A stretch of DNA of 64,000 nt from an uncultured Dehalococcoidia bacterium (GCA_913052475.1 CAJXEJ010000002.1:29210-93209), one strand, 5' to 3'. Shown: positions 12,922-21,865, numbered from the stretch's first letter. Made by a program: numbers and translations. Notes: generated by a model from the sequence alone, not told the origin.

Positions 12922-13515
12922 ATGACACTTATGTCGCAACTCGAAGACCTGAAGGCGATGATCGTCAAAGGTCGAGTACCCGGAACAGCACGCTCGCTCG
13001 TGAACCTGGAAAAAATTACATCCGCCATCAACGAAATGAAGGAAGAGATGCCGACCCAGATGAACGAAGCAGAAGGCGTTGTTCGCCAGAAGGACGCAAT
13101 CATCAAGCAGGCAGAACTCGAAGCACGCCGCATTCGCGCCTACGCCGATGAGGAAGCCACGACGATTCGTCAGTTGGCAGAAGAGCAGTCGAACACACTG
13201 CTCACGACTTCTCAGGAAGAAGCCCAAAAGATGATTCAGGAAACTGAGATCACCCGGATGGCCAACGAACAAGCAACCGAGATCGAAACCGACGCACAAA
13301 CTCTCGCTGGCAAGTTGATAGACGATGCCGAGAGCAAAGTTAACGGAATCTTGAACGAGGCCGAGACTTCAGCCGAGTCACGACGCAAGGGCGCAGATAA
13401 CTACGCTCGCGAAGTGCTGTTCACGCTTGAAGAACGAGTCGCCGACACGCTAGGTCAGGTACGAGGCGGAATCGACCTCCTCGACGCTCGCCCCACAGCC
13501 AACGTTGCCGACTAA
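12922..13515 (+). CDS. Coiled-coil protein of unknown function downstream of coaD
   Basis: A 197-residue, highly charged, almost wholly helical protein with no signal peptide or membrane segment. Residues about 35-165 are rich in Glu, Gln, Ala and Arg with heptad spacing, like DivIVA C-terminal regions or the b subunit of ATP synthase, to which such proteins are often mis-assigned. No catalytic motif is seen. An excellent ribosome-binding site (AAGGAGG) lies 6 bases before the ATG, which argues for strong translation. It is 45 bases after coaD and probably in the same operon. A scaffold or cell-envelope role is a guess. Confidence 0.7.
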   Translation: MTLMSQLEDLKAMIVKGRVPGTARSLVNLEKITSAINEMKEEMPTQMNEAEGVVRQKDAIIKQAELEARRIRAYADEEATTIRQLAEEQSNTLLTTSQEEAQKMIQETEITRMANEQATEIETDAQTLAGKLIDDAESKVNGILNEAETSAESRRKGADNYAREVLFTLEERVADTLGQVRGGIDLLDARPTANVAD

Positions 13516-13551
13516 ATTTTGTTCGTGAATCGCAACAGCCTGAATCCATAA

Positions 13552-13584
13552 ATGTCATCCTAAGCCAGTCGAAGGACGACAGGT
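13552..13584 (+). repeat. Family B repeat (TCATCCT...GTCGAAGGA), copy 1
   Basis: Reads TGTCATCCTAAGCCAGTCGA then AGGACGACAGGT. Related to the copies at 13763 and 19519; the arms TGTCATCCT and AGGACGACA are near-complementary. Confidence 0.6.
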
Positions 13585-13762
13585 AAGGTGTGTCTCAAGC
13601 GAAGTCGACATCTGACCTTAGAGTTCCCTGCGAAACTCACGTAATACCCAAGTGTAAAAGCACACCCGGTACTAACAAAAGATTCAACAACACAGCCCTG
13701 TGCTCCCTCTCAAAAAAGCGACGCAGGGCTGCGCTGTTCCCGAATCTGTGACCGCACCAGCA

Positions 13763-13823
13763 ACATCATCCTGAGCTCCGTCGTAGGGTCAGCGGGCACA
13801 CTGATTCAACTTCAGGATGGCGG
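13763..13823 (+). repeat. Family B repeat, copy 2
   Basis: Opens ATCATCCTGAGCTCCGTCG and closes ACTTCAGGATGGCGG. The outer arms pair (ATCCTGAG against CTTCAGGAT), giving a hairpin-like element of about 60 bases just beside the NHL pseudogene. Confidence 0.6.
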
Positions 13824-13831
13824 TTAGGTAT

Positions 13832-14195
13832 TCACCTCGCCAACTCAAACACGGCGAATTTCTGCAGTCGATCGTTCCCGCCAATCTCGGTGATATAGAG
13901 TGACTCTTCGTCGTCGATGTACACACCGTGCGGCGACTTCGTGAAGTGTCCGGCGCCTTCTCCCCCTTCTCACCCCACCGACCAACATGCCATCCAGCGT
14001 GCGTGTCTCGATAACTGCGCCAGCTTGATCAAACACCCGTATGTGGCCGGTGGCGGGAGTGATGCCGTTGAACGTTCCATCGGCTTTGGGATCCCGCACA
14101 ACCGAATAAATCCGACCCTGAGAATCGCCAGCAACGTCGGCAGCGACACCGTTTACGGGTTCCTGCGGAAGCTGTTCAATGTGTCCCCAACACCC
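13832..14195 (-). pseudogene. NHL/beta-propeller repeat protein fragment, frameshifted
   Basis: Reading leftward, the frame GDSQGRIYSVVRDP ... GHIRVFDQAGAVIETRTLDG is a typical NHL blade. At about 13965-13975, in a G-rich run, the frame must shift for the homology to go on as GHFTKSPHGVYIDDEESLYI and finish NDRLQKFAVFELAR at the TGA (13832-13834). This ending resembles the intact NHL protein at 53.3 kb, which also ends in a LQKF motif. Only about 120 residues are left of a protein of about 300, so the 5' half is lost. Upstream codons to 14357 are open but look like intergenic DNA. Confidence 0.75.
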
Positions 14196-14312
14196 CATTG
14201 CTTCGCCATTGCTGTCACTCTTTCCATGCTCGGTCGTGAGTCTCTTAATACTGTACGTCGAACTTTCGCTGTCGCGACCGTGCGGCGGCGGGAGTATAGA
14301 CCTGCAGGAGAT

Positions 14313-14336
14313 ATCTTGAATCCAGTTCGGGATGAC
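14313..14336 (+). repeat. Family C repeat (TTGAATCC...GGATGACA), diverged copy
   Basis: Reads TCTTGAATCCAGTTCGGGAT then GACA. It resembles the perfect palindrome at 53.29 kb with changes in the loop and stem. It lies in the gap upstream of the NHL remnant. Confidence 0.45.
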
Positions 14337-14343
14337 ACACCTT

Positions 14344-14374
14344 GAAGTCCTCTCCATTGGGGAGAGGATTTAGG
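14344..14374 (+). repeat. Family A repeat, copy 2
   Basis: CCTCTCCattggGGAGAGG, a perfect 7-bp stem, followed by ATTTAGG as in copy 1. It lies between the NHL pseudogene and the APH-type kinase. Confidence 0.75.
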
Positions 14375-14448
14375 CATGTGCTGAGGTATTCGAAGTGTGA
14401 GGGGAATAACGGAGAATAAATAAGGAGAATAAGTCACGGCTTAGGCGC

Positions 14449-15402
14449 CTAAACCAAACCCTCAGCCCAGTCGCCCGAAAGCACCGTTTCGAACATTTCG
14501 GCATGCTGGTCGCTCCAGCCGAATCGGTTGACGAGGTTGAGACGGTATATCAGCTCCAACGTGCTCAATCGAGCCGACAACGCATCATCGCTCAGATCAC
14601 TCTGGCACAGATCTACGAACGGTTTCATTAACGCGATATCGAGCGGCTCTTCGTACGTCGCTTCGAGCTGCTCTGGCACGAAATTCCACGGATATCGCCA
14701 GAAGCGCAACAGCATGTCTAGCTCGTAGTCGGCAGGTGCAAGAGCCATTCGATCGAAGTCAAGAATACCGGTGAGCCCACCATCGTTGTCGACCAAAATA
14801 TTTCCGAACCAGAGATCACCGTGGCACAAAACCCGAGGTCGATCCTCCAGAGCCTCTGCCCACTGCGCAAAAGCACTTTGCGAGGATGTAAGCACCCTGC
14901 CGGGCACGATGGCGTCTACCGCCCGTAGAGCGCGGTTAAATGACTGCCGGATGTGCTGTGACCAGTTTGCTGTTTCAGCGTGCAGCATAGATTCATCAGG
15001 CTCGAATTTCTGCATGTGCGCGAGCGCAGTTACCAACTGGCTCGTCAGCTTGCTACGGCCTACCTGATCCAGATCCGGCCAGACGTTGTACCCACTCGAT
15101 CCTTCGAGTCGCTTGAGGATCACCCACGCCCGACCCTCGAGCGCACCGGTCTCTAGCACTTTAGGCGTGGCTACGTCGGGTATCTTCATCTGGCTAACAG
15201 CGAGTTCGTGGCTGAAGCGTTCAGAACGCCCAACCTCGGGATCAATCTTGATTACAGTTTCGTTGCCGATAAACACCCACGTGCCATACCCGAAACCGTA
15301 ATCGACAGTGCTACCGAGTTTGTTGGCAGCCCATTCACGAACACGACCCAGCGCGGCGTGATCATCTTTCTCGTAATTTCGATCCCATGGATTAATCAGC
15401 AT
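14449..15402 (-). CDS. APH-family phosphotransferase
   Basis: A 317-residue kinase-fold protein of the aminoglycoside/choline phosphotransferase group. It has the catalytic loop CHGDLWFGNIL (Asp as base) and the metal-binding GILDFDRM segment, with an N-terminal lobe carrying an EVG / KID region for ATP binding. No membrane segment is present. Members phosphorylate small hydroxylated molecules such as antibiotics, choline, fructosamine or homoserine; the substrate cannot be told from sequence and resistance should not be assumed. It stands alone on its transcript between repeat elements. Confidence 0.85.
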   Translation of the reverse strand: MLINPWDRNYEKDDHAALGRVREWAANKLGSTVDYGFGYGTWVFIGNETVIKIDPEVGRSERFSHELAVSQMKIPDVATPKVLETGALEGRAWVILKRLEGSSGYNVWPDLDQVGRSKLTSQLVTALAHMQKFEPDESMLHAETANWSQHIRQSFNRALRAVDAIVPGRVLTSSQSAFAQWAEALEDRPRVLCHGDLWFGNILVDNDGGLTGILDFDRMALAPADYELDMLLRFWRYPWNFVPEQLEATYEEPLDIALMKPFVDLCQSDLSDDALSARLSTLELIYRLNLVNRFGWSDQHAEMFETVLSGDWAEGLV

Positions 15403-15451
15403 AACGAGCTACAAGTGTAGCCATGCATCGGTGGTTGTGTGGCAGAATCGG

Positions 15452-15495
15452 CCTCCTCTCCCCAAGGAGAGGATTGAGGTGAAGGAGAAGGAGGA
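15452..15495 (+). repeat. Family A repeat, copy 3
   Basis: CCTCTCCccaaGGAGAGG with a perfect 7-bp stem, followed by ATTGAGGTGAAGGAGAAGG. It lies between the arsM stop and the APH-type kinase start. Confidence 0.75.
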
Positions 15496-15506
15496 ACAAC
15501 CTCTAT

Positions 15507-16364
15507 CTACGCGGCAGGCTTGCAACCACTAATCGTCAAACCACGAAGCGATGATCGCCACTTCTCATGACCTTCAGGGCCAGGACTCTCGTTGAGAACT
15601 TCTATATCGGTAAACCCAGCCGCTTCGATCGTGGCGAGATAGTCGCCCTTGATCGCAGCACCCCCGACGCACTCAACCCACTGGCCTGTCGAATCCCGAA
15701 CAGTGTCTGGAAGCGGGCTCGTGGTCACAACGTCAGAAATAACGAACCGCCCGCCCGGCTTCAGAATTCGATACATCTCCGAAAACACCATGTGCTTCCA
15801 CTCTGAAAGTGCGATAACACCGTTTGAAAGAACAAGATCGACGGTGGTTTCGTCCTGCGGAAGCTGTTCAATGTGTCCTTGCTTGAACACAACATTCGTG
15901 GTGCCCAGTTTCTTGGCGTTTGTACGTGCCAGAGAAACCATGCGTGGCGTCATATCAACGCCAATCACACGACCCGCAGGGCCAACTTCTCGGGCAGCAA
16001 GGAAGCAGTCGATACCACCACCCGATCCGAGATCGAGAACGGTCTCACCAGGTTTGATGCCAGCGAGTACCACTGGATTTCCGGATCCTGTCGAAGCACC
16101 GCCGGTTTCGTCAGTAATCGCCGAGCGCTGCTCTTCCGTATAGAACCGGTCAGAAGCCTTATTTTCCGATGCTTCAAGACCGCGCTTACCGGATCGCTCA
16201 GCAAGCGCACCATATCGCTGCTTCACGGCATTCGTAATGTCTTTCGCATTGCCAGTGAGAACCACCGCTTCGAAATCGCAGCAGCCAGACCCGCAACAAC
16301 CGTTCTCGGTTATCGAACTGCCATAATCAGGCGATATGAATACGAATTTTCGTGCTTCAACCAA
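15507..16364 (-). CDS. arsM: Arsenite methyltransferase ArsM-like
   Basis: Transfers methyl groups from SAM to As(III), giving methylated arsenicals. The 285-residue protein has the family opening KDITNAVKQRYGALAER, the SAM motif VLDLGSGGGIDCFLAARE, GVDMTPRMV, and the RFVISDVV ... WVECVGGA segment that contains an arsenic-binding cysteine. The first 40 residues are unusual: a cysteine cluster NGCCGSGCCD lies before the usual start of the family and could bind metal. No arsR regulator or efflux gene is adjacent. A 26-base stretch (15853-15878) is also found word for word in the NHL pseudogene. An alternative is another SAM methyltransferase of the same superfamily. Confidence 0.85.
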   Translation of the reverse strand: MVEARKFVFISPDYGSSITENGCCGSGCCDFEAVVLTGNAKDITNAVKQRYGALAERSGKRGLEASENKASDRFYTEEQRSAITDETGGASTGSGNPVVLAGIKPGETVLDLGSGGGIDCFLAAREVGPAGRVIGVDMTPRMVSLARTNAKKLGTTNVVFKQGHIEQLPQDETTVDLVLSNGVIALSEWKHMVFSEMYRILKPGGRFVISDVVTTSPLPDTVRDSTGQWVECVGGAAIKGDYLATIEAAGFTDIEVLNESPGPEGHEKWRSSLRGLTISGCKPAA

Positions 16365-16443
16365 CGCACATCTCCAAATGATTGGAATCAGTGTCTATCG
16401 TACTTCAGATCGAGTGAAAGATGCTCAGAGAGTCAGCTGAGAC

Positions 16444-16471
16444 ATCCCCTCTCCCTATAATGAAGGGGAGT
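16444..16471 (+). repeat. Family A repeat, copy 4 (partial)
   Basis: CCCCTCTCCctataatgaAGGGGAG, a stem-loop without the usual GGTGAGGG right flank. Lies in the gap between arsM and polA. Confidence 0.55.
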
Positions 16472-16585
16472 CAAACAGCCTCCTATCCATCCTTGCAACG
16501 GAAGCTATAATTTGCTCACCGCCTGCTTCGGTGCTGTTTCGACTCACTTTCGAGCCCTCTCATGGGCGAAGTTTTCCGCTAATTC

Positions 16586-19459
16586 ATGACCATTTCCAAC
16601 GCTGAAACTGACGACCAGTTGTTCCTCCTAATCGACGGTCACGCAATCGTGTTTCGAGCGTGGTTCGCAATGCGGGATCACCTGATAACAGCGTCGGGAC
16701 AGAACACCACCGGTGCCAGCGGGTTTATGGCGATGTTCCTCAAAACGATCAGGGAACAGAATCCAACTCACATCGCTGTAACTTTCGATACGAAAGCTCC
16801 GACATTCCGCAAAGAAATGTTCCCGGCATACAAAGCGCAGCGTAAGGAGGTCGATCCCGCCCTTCACGAGCAAATCCCAATCGTAAAAGAGATCCTTAAG
16901 CCGATGGGTGTGCCCGTTTACGAGTACGACGGATTTGAAGCTGACGATCTCATTGGCACACTCTCGAAACAGGCGGTCGAGCAGGGATACAAAACCTTAA
17001 TTCTCACTGGTGATGCCGACCAGTTGCAGTTGGTCGACGAAGACACTTCGCTTTTGATGTACACCGGATTCGGGGAAATGCGCACCTACGATCCCGCTGG
17101 CGTTGCCGAGAAGTACGACGGTCTGGGGCCCGAATACGTCGCAGAGATTAAAGCGCTCGAAGGCGACTCGTCCGACAACATTCCCGGAGTACCTGGCGTT
17201 GGCAAGAAATCTGCTCGTACGGTTCTCACCAAACTTGGTCACTTCGATTCTTTGTTCAGTCAGCTCGAAGAGGTCGAAAAGATCGAAGGCCTGCGCGGCG
17301 CAAAGCGCACGATGAACCTGCTTGAGGAGCACCGAGAAACTGCCAAGACGGCTCTTGAGTTGACCACAATCATTCGAGACGCCCCCGTCGAATTCAACGC
17401 TGACGATTCTAGGTTCGGTGAGTTCGATCGTGAAGCGGTGATCAAGACGCTAATGAACCACGAAATGCGTCTGGTGGCTAATCGCTTGCCGAAAACAGAC
17501 GTTACGCCTGAACCTGAAACCGAGACCTCATCCGGATGGGAGACTGCTGCTGCTGTAAACGGCCAAATGGACATGATGGCCAGCGAATTCGGCGCAGCAA
17601 CCGGCGAAGCGCTAATCGAACCTGAACCACCAAAGCCACTCGGCGAATACGAAGTAGTGACTGACATGGCAGATCTCAACTCGATGATCGATCAGCTTCG
17701 CGCAAAAGGCAAGTTCGCTTTCGACACCGAAACCACCGGTCTCAACTCGATGACTTCCGATCTCGTTGGTCTCTCATTCTCGATCAAGTCCGAACACGCC
17801 TGGTATGTCGCTATTGGACACAACGAGGACAATCAGGTGCCGTTCGCCGAAGGACTTGCCGCCTTAAGACCGCTATTTGAAGACGATTTAATAAAGAAAA
17901 TCGCCCACAACGCCAACTTCGACATGATGGTGCTCGCTACCGCCGGTATCGAAGTGAAAAATCTAGCATTCGATACCATGATCGCTGCAGCGCTGTGCGG
18001 CCGTCGCGCGATCGGCCTAAAGCAGCTAGCGCTGGAACTTTTCCAGGCTGAAATGACCGAAATCAAGACGCTGATCGGAGTCGGTAAAAAGCAGATCACG
18101 ATGGCTGAAGTGTCGATCGATCAGGCAGGACCTTACGCCGCCGCCGACGCCGATTTCACATGGCGACTTTACGAATATTTCGAACCAGAAATCGACAATC
18201 ATGAAGCTCGTTACGTCAACGAAGATATTGAGCTTCCGTTACTGCCTGTCATCATCGAGATGCAGCGCAACGGCATGATCATCGACAAGACGGTGCTCGC
18301 TGAGATGTCTGAGCAACTCGGTGCTGATGTCGAACAGATCAAACAGGCGGCAACTGCGGTAATCGGTGGCAGGGAACTTAATCTGGCTTCGAACCAGCAG
18401 GTCGCCACGCTGCTAGTCGACGAACTTGGCGCTCCAAAAACTCGAAAAACCAAAACCGGCTGGTCGATGGACGCCAACGCCCTTGAGAAGATCAGCGAGA
18501 CAGACGGGTTGGACGACCGGGTTTATCAGGTCGCCGACGCAGTGCTAAAATTCCGGGAACTCACCAAGCTCAAATCGACCTATGTTGACGCCCTCCCGCT
18601 GCTGGTGAATCCGCAGACCGGGCGTGTTCACACAAGCTTTAACCAGGTCGGTTCGGCGACAGGTCGGCTTTCGAGCAACGATCCGAACGTCCAAAACATT
18701 CCGGTGCGAACCGAGCTGGGGCGACGCGTCCGCAAGGCTTTCGTTGCCGATGCCGCGAACGGCTGGCAGTTTCTGGCGGCCGACTACTCGCAGATCGAAC
18801 TTCGTATCCTCGCTCATCTTTCACAGGAGCCCGGGCTACTTAAAGCGTTCCACAAGGGTGAGGACATTCACGCAGCCACCGCGCGTGCGATGTACGGAGT
18901 GGATGATGTCTCGGCCGATCAACGACGTATTGCCAAGATTTTGAACTTTGGCGTGATCTACGGACTGGGTCCGATCGGTGTGGCGCGCCAGACCGACCTC
19001 ACTCGCCAGCAGGGACAGGAATTCATCGATCTCTACTTCGGTAAGTACCCCGGCATTCGTGACTACATCGAGCAGGTGAAGCAGTCAGCACGAGACACTG
19101 GTTACGCCGAGACTATTATAGGCCGAAGGCGCTACTTGCCCGACATCAACGCAGGGCATCCGATGCACAGATCGGCTGCCGAGCGTGTGTCGGTAAACAT
19201 GCCAATTCAGGGCACAGCAGCCGACGTTATCAAGATCGCCATGGTCAACATTTCGAACGAGATGAAGACTCAGAAAATGCAATCGAAAATGTCGATTCAG
19301 GTTCACGACGAACTGATTTTCGAAATCGCTCCCGGCGAACTTATGGAAATGCAGATTCTGGTCACAACCATGATGCCCGCCGCTATGGAGCTCGCCGTCC
19401 CCCTCCTCGTAGAAGCCAAAACTGGCCCAACCTGGGGCGACATGGATTCCGTGGATTAG
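16586..19459 (+). CDS. polA: DNA polymerase I
   Basis: Repair and Okazaki-fragment polymerase, 957 residues. All three domains are present: 5' nuclease (LIDGHAIVFRAW, YDGFEADDLIGT, GVPGVGKKSA), 3'-5' exonuclease with intact catalytic acids (FDTETTGL, HNANFDM, YAAADADFTW), and the family A polymerase (AADYSQIELRILAHLS motif A, RRIAKILNFGVIYG motif B, IQVHDELIFE motif C). The intact exonuclease residues mean proofreading should be active, unlike Taq polymerase. It starts at ATG 16586; mutM follows on the same strand after a repeat-containing gap. Confidence 0.97.
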   Translation: MTISNAETDDQLFLLIDGHAIVFRAWFAMRDHLITASGQNTTGASGFMAMFLKTIREQNPTHIAVTFDTKAPTFRKEMFPAYKAQRKEVDPALHEQIPIVKEILKPMGVPVYEYDGFEADDLIGTLSKQAVEQGYKTLILTGDADQLQLVDEDTSLLMYTGFGEMRTYDPAGVAEKYDGLGPEYVAEIKALEGDSSDNIPGVPGVGKKSARTVLTKLGHFDSLFSQLEEVEKIEGLRGAKRTMNLLEEHRETAKTALELTTIIRDAPVEFNADDSRFGEFDREAVIKTLMNHEMRLVANRLPKTDVTPEPETETSSGWETAAAVNGQMDMMASEFGAATGEALIEPEPPKPLGEYEVVTDMADLNSMIDQLRAKGKFAFDTETTGLNSMTSDLVGLSFSIKSEHAWYVAIGHNEDNQVPFAEGLAALRPLFEDDLIKKIAHNANFDMMVLATAGIEVKNLAFDTMIAAALCGRRAIGLKQLALELFQAEMTEIKTLIGVGKKQITMAEVSIDQAGPYAAADADFTWRLYEYFEPEIDNHEARYVNEDIELPLLPVIIEMQRNGMIIDKTVLAEMSEQLGADVEQIKQAATAVIGGRELNLASNQQVATLLVDELGAPKTRKTKTGWSMDANALEKISETDGLDDRVYQVADAVLKFRELTKLKSTYVDALPLLVNPQTGRVHTSFNQVGSATGRLSSNDPNVQNIPVRTELGRRVRKAFVADAANGWQFLAADYSQIELRILAHLSQEPGLLKAFHKGEDIHAATARAMYGVDDVSADQRRIAKILNFGVIYGLGPIGVARQTDLTRQQGQEFIDLYFGKYPGIRDYIEQVKQSARDTGYAETIIGRRRYLPDINAGHPMHRSAAERVSVNMPIQGTAADVIKIAMVNISNEMKTQKMQSKMSIQVHDELIFEIAPGELMEMQILVTTMMPAAMELAVPLLVEAKTGPTWGDMDSVD

Positions 19460-19518
19460 TGTACGGAGGACTCGCACTCCAGACCTCAGGATTATCTATC
19501 ATCAGTTCAGAATAAAAA

Positions 19519-19615
19519 TGACATCCTGAGCCCCGTCGAAGGGTGCATGTCTGGGAGCAGCCTCAATCGCCCGGATCACGCCAGCCTTTCTCATTTGAGC
19601 GCCTCAGGATGATAT
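19519..19615 (+). repeat. Family B repeat, long copy
   Basis: Opens TGACATCCTGAGCCCCGTCG and ends GCGCCTCAGGATGATATT, so the ends are inverted repeats (CATCCTGAG against CTCAGGATG) about 70 bases apart. It fills most of the space between polA and mutM and could act as a terminator-like structure. Confidence 0.65.
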
Positions 19616-19639
19616 TTACGGAACAAATCTGGAGAAAAG

Positions 19640-20452
19640 TTGCCCGAACTGCCTGAAGTTGAATCGCTGCGTCGGTACCTCGTTCGCGAGGGTATGATCG
19701 GTCGCACGTTCGAGTGGGTCGGTATCGAAGATAAGCCGGAAAGTGCGAACGGTACCGGTACTCTCGCTGGTGCACGACTTGTCGTCGACCAATCAGTAAA
19801 GAGCATCGAGCGACGTGGCAAGCAGCTAGCCGTAGTCCTCGACGAGTTCGTGCTCGGTTTCCACATGGGTATGACTGGGCAGGTGCACATACTCGATTCA
19901 GACGACACACCGGCAAGATTCATCCGAGCGGTGTTTAACCTTACCGACGATTTTCGAATCGCACTTGTCGATCCCCGCAGGTGGGCGAAAATCCAGCACT
20001 TCGAGTCACTCGAACACGCCTTCTCAGGACTTGGTCCCGACGCACTCGATCCAGATTTCACCAGCAAGCAATTCGCCACCAACCTCGATGGCAGAACAGC
20101 CCAGATCAAGCCGCTCCTGTTGAATCAGGCGATCATCGCTGGAGTCGGCAATATCTACGCCGACGAAGCACTCCACAGAGTCGAAATCTCACCCGCACGA
20201 CGGGTTAACACAATCTCAAAGAAAAACCTGGGTTCGCTGTTCGACGCAATCCGGATATCGCTCGAACATTCACTCGATTTCATTCTGAAACACCCCGACG
20301 AACGAGGTCGACCGTACATCGTCGATGCCTACGGGGATCGGATGCAACTCCACCGCAAGCCCGGCTCGTTCTGTCCACGCTGCGAAATCCCGCTGGTAAC
20401 GCTGAAGTTCGGCGGCAGAACGGCGTACTACTGCGGGAATTGCCAGAAGTAA
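19640..20452 (+). CDS. mutM: Formamidopyrimidine-DNA glycosylase
   Basis: Excises oxidised purines such as 8-oxoguanine and cuts the abasic site. The protein (270 residues) starts with TTG and reads PELPEVE, placing the catalytic proline directly after the initiator methionine, which settles the start. Other hallmarks: Lys of RRGKQLAV, DPRRWAKI, the helix-two-turn-helix NQAIIAGVGNIYADEAL, and a C-terminal zinc finger (CPRC ... YYCGNC). A GGAG sits 6-9 bases upstream. It follows polA, making a small repair cluster. Confidence 0.96.
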   Translation: MPELPEVESLRRYLVREGMIGRTFEWVGIEDKPESANGTGTLAGARLVVDQSVKSIERRGKQLAVVLDEFVLGFHMGMTGQVHILDSDDTPARFIRAVFNLTDDFRIALVDPRRWAKIQHFESLEHAFSGLGPDALDPDFTSKQFATNLDGRTAQIKPLLLNQAIIAGVGNIYADEALHRVEISPARRVNTISKKNLGSLFDAIRISLEHSLDFILKHPDERGRPYIVDAYGDRMQLHRKPGSFCPRCEIPLVTLKFGGRTAYYCGNCQK

Positions 20453-20488
20453 CGATTCAGACGCGTACTTGACCAACGCTACGCAGGC

Positions 20489-20713
20489 TTAGTTGAACCC
20501 AACGTCATCGAGATTCTCGGTCTTTCTAGCGGCTAGTCGATCCCGGAGCGCCACCCAGAACAGCACCACCACGCCTACTCCGACTACTGCGTAACCGGCA
20601 GCGTAGAGAATCCACGAATCCTCAGTGACAATCAGCACGATAAGTCCGGTAATAGCCACGACGATGCCAACAAGCACAATCCACATGCCGGACCATTCGA
20701 GTAGTTGCTTCAT
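20489..20713 (-). CDS. Small two-helix membrane protein
   Basis: A 74-residue protein with two hydrophobic segments (IVLVGIVVAITGLIVLIV and AAGYAVVGVGVVVLFWVAL) and a charged C-terminal tail. The start at 20713 is fixed by a perfect AAGGAGGT Shine-Dalgarno 3 bases upstream; the frame stays open further up but without such a signal. No family is recognised. It is convergent with mutM and divergent from tRNA-Ser. Confidence 0.7.
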   Translation of the reverse strand: MKQLLEWSGMWIVLVGIVVAITGLIVLIVTEDSWILYAAGYAVVGVGVVVLFWVALRDRLAARKTENLDDVGFN

Positions 20714-20916
20714 GGTACCTCCTTCGAGTTGCTCAAGCCGCCGAATTGCGATCGCAGTGAGTCTTACCCTCTCAATAACCACTATACGGCAGTCGAAAAT
20801 CAGGAACTAGAACCGATCACTGAAGAATTCGTAGCGTTTCGCCATTTCAGATAAGCCGAGATTGCTATTAGACTTATCTTCTGTGTGATTTCATACCTGC
20901 ACCACGGTGCCCCTGC

Positions 20917-21006
20917 GGAGGGGTGGCAGAGCGGTTGAATGCGCTTGTCTTGAAAACAAGTATGCCCGTGAGGGCATCGCAGGTTCGAATCCTGTCCCCT
21001 CCGCCA
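20917..21006 (+). tRNA. tRNA-Ser(UGA)
   Basis: A class II tRNA with long variable arm. The acceptor arms GGAGGGG (20917-20923) and CCCCTCC (20996-21002) pair fully. The anticodon stem-loop reads CTTGT-CTTGAAA-ACAAG with anticodon TGA, the variable stem is TGCCC/GGGCA, and the T arm is GCAGGTTCGAATCCTGT. The CCA end is encoded at 21004-21006. Confidence 0.97.
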
Positions 21007-21139
21007 TATTTAACTTGGCAGATCACCGCGTGCGACGGTACGGTCAGCCCACGGGTTCAGCAAGCGTGCTCCCTTTCAGTTAACATGCCGCACGCGGCCG
21101 TTTAGTCCGCGTTATCTGATTTCTCATGGAGCGCACTAC

Positions 21140-21865
21140 GTGACCATCAAGACCAACCTCAAGCACCGAATTCGATCTGGTGAAATCACTATCGGCGCGG
21201 CGATCCCTTCAACCGCGACCAAGAGCCGTATCGAAGACGTCATGAGTTCGAGCGACTATTCGTACCTTTCGGTCGATAGCCAGCACAGTGCCTACGATGA
21301 AAGAACACTTGCGGAACTCTGTGAGAACGCCGATCAAGTCGGCGTACCGGTGGTATTTCGAATAAAACACACGCGCCACTCGTACCTTGTCGGAAGCATT
21401 CTCGATCTCGGTCCAGCAGGAGTCGAAATTCCTCAGACCGAAACCGAAGAAACCGCGCAAGAAGCTCTCGACTATTTCTACTACCCTCAGGTCGGCAAGC
21501 GATCCTGGGGAGGCCCGCCGATATCCTGGCGAGCCAATTACACAGATCGGATCGAATACGCCAATTTCTGGAACGACTACGGCGTTCTGTGGCTGCAGAT
21601 CGAATCGCTCAGTGCCATCACCCGGGCTAAAACGTTCGCTCGCCCCGGCGTTGATGTTTTGTCGTGGGGACCTGCCGATCTCACGTTCAACCGGGAAGCC
21701 AATCCCTACCACCCGTTAAAGACTGATGACGACTGCATCGAACACGTCCTAAAGCTGCTCGGAGAAACCGAGACAAAGCTCTGTATACGTAGCTATAAGC
21801 CAGAACTACGCAACAAGTATCTCGACATGGGTGCAACCGTACTAATCGAAATACCCAGTGTCTGA
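21140..21865 (+). CDS. HpcH/HpaI aldolase family protein
   Basis: A 241-residue class II (metal-dependent) aldolase-type TIM barrel, GTG start. The active-site residues of HpaI are matched: His49 (DSQHSAYD), Arg74 (FRIKH), metal-binding Glu155 (LQIES) and Asp180 (WGPADLT). HpaI enzymes cleave 4-hydroxy-2-oxo acids to pyruvate plus an aldehyde. The stretch RSWGGPPISWRANY replaces the usual GxRG loop, so substrate preference may differ. It stands alone between tRNA-Ser and sucC. A second, better-conserved paralogue lies at 61 kb. Confidence 0.8.
   Translation: MTIKTNLKHRIRSGEITIGAAIPSTATKSRIEDVMSSSDYSYLSVDSQHSAYDERTLAELCENADQVGVPVVFRIKHTRHSYLVGSILDLGPAGVEIPQTETEETAQEALDYFYYPQVGKRSWGGPPISWRANYTDRIEYANFWNDYGVLWLQIESLSAITRAKTFARPGVDVLSWGPADLTFNREANPYHPLKTDDDCIEHVLKLLGETETKLCIRSYKPELRNKYLDMGATVLIEIPSV

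Larger units (their letters stand above)
13516..13831. other. Intergenic region with TCATCCT-type repeats
   Basis: This 316-base gap between the coiled-coil gene and the NHL pseudogene carries no convincing ORF. It holds two copies of the TCATCCTgAG repeat (listed separately). Confidence 0.6.

Noticed and set aside
14449..15402. Antibiotic-resistance call for the APH-type kinase
   Set aside because: The fold covers many metabolic kinases and no resistance-specific motif or mobile context is present.
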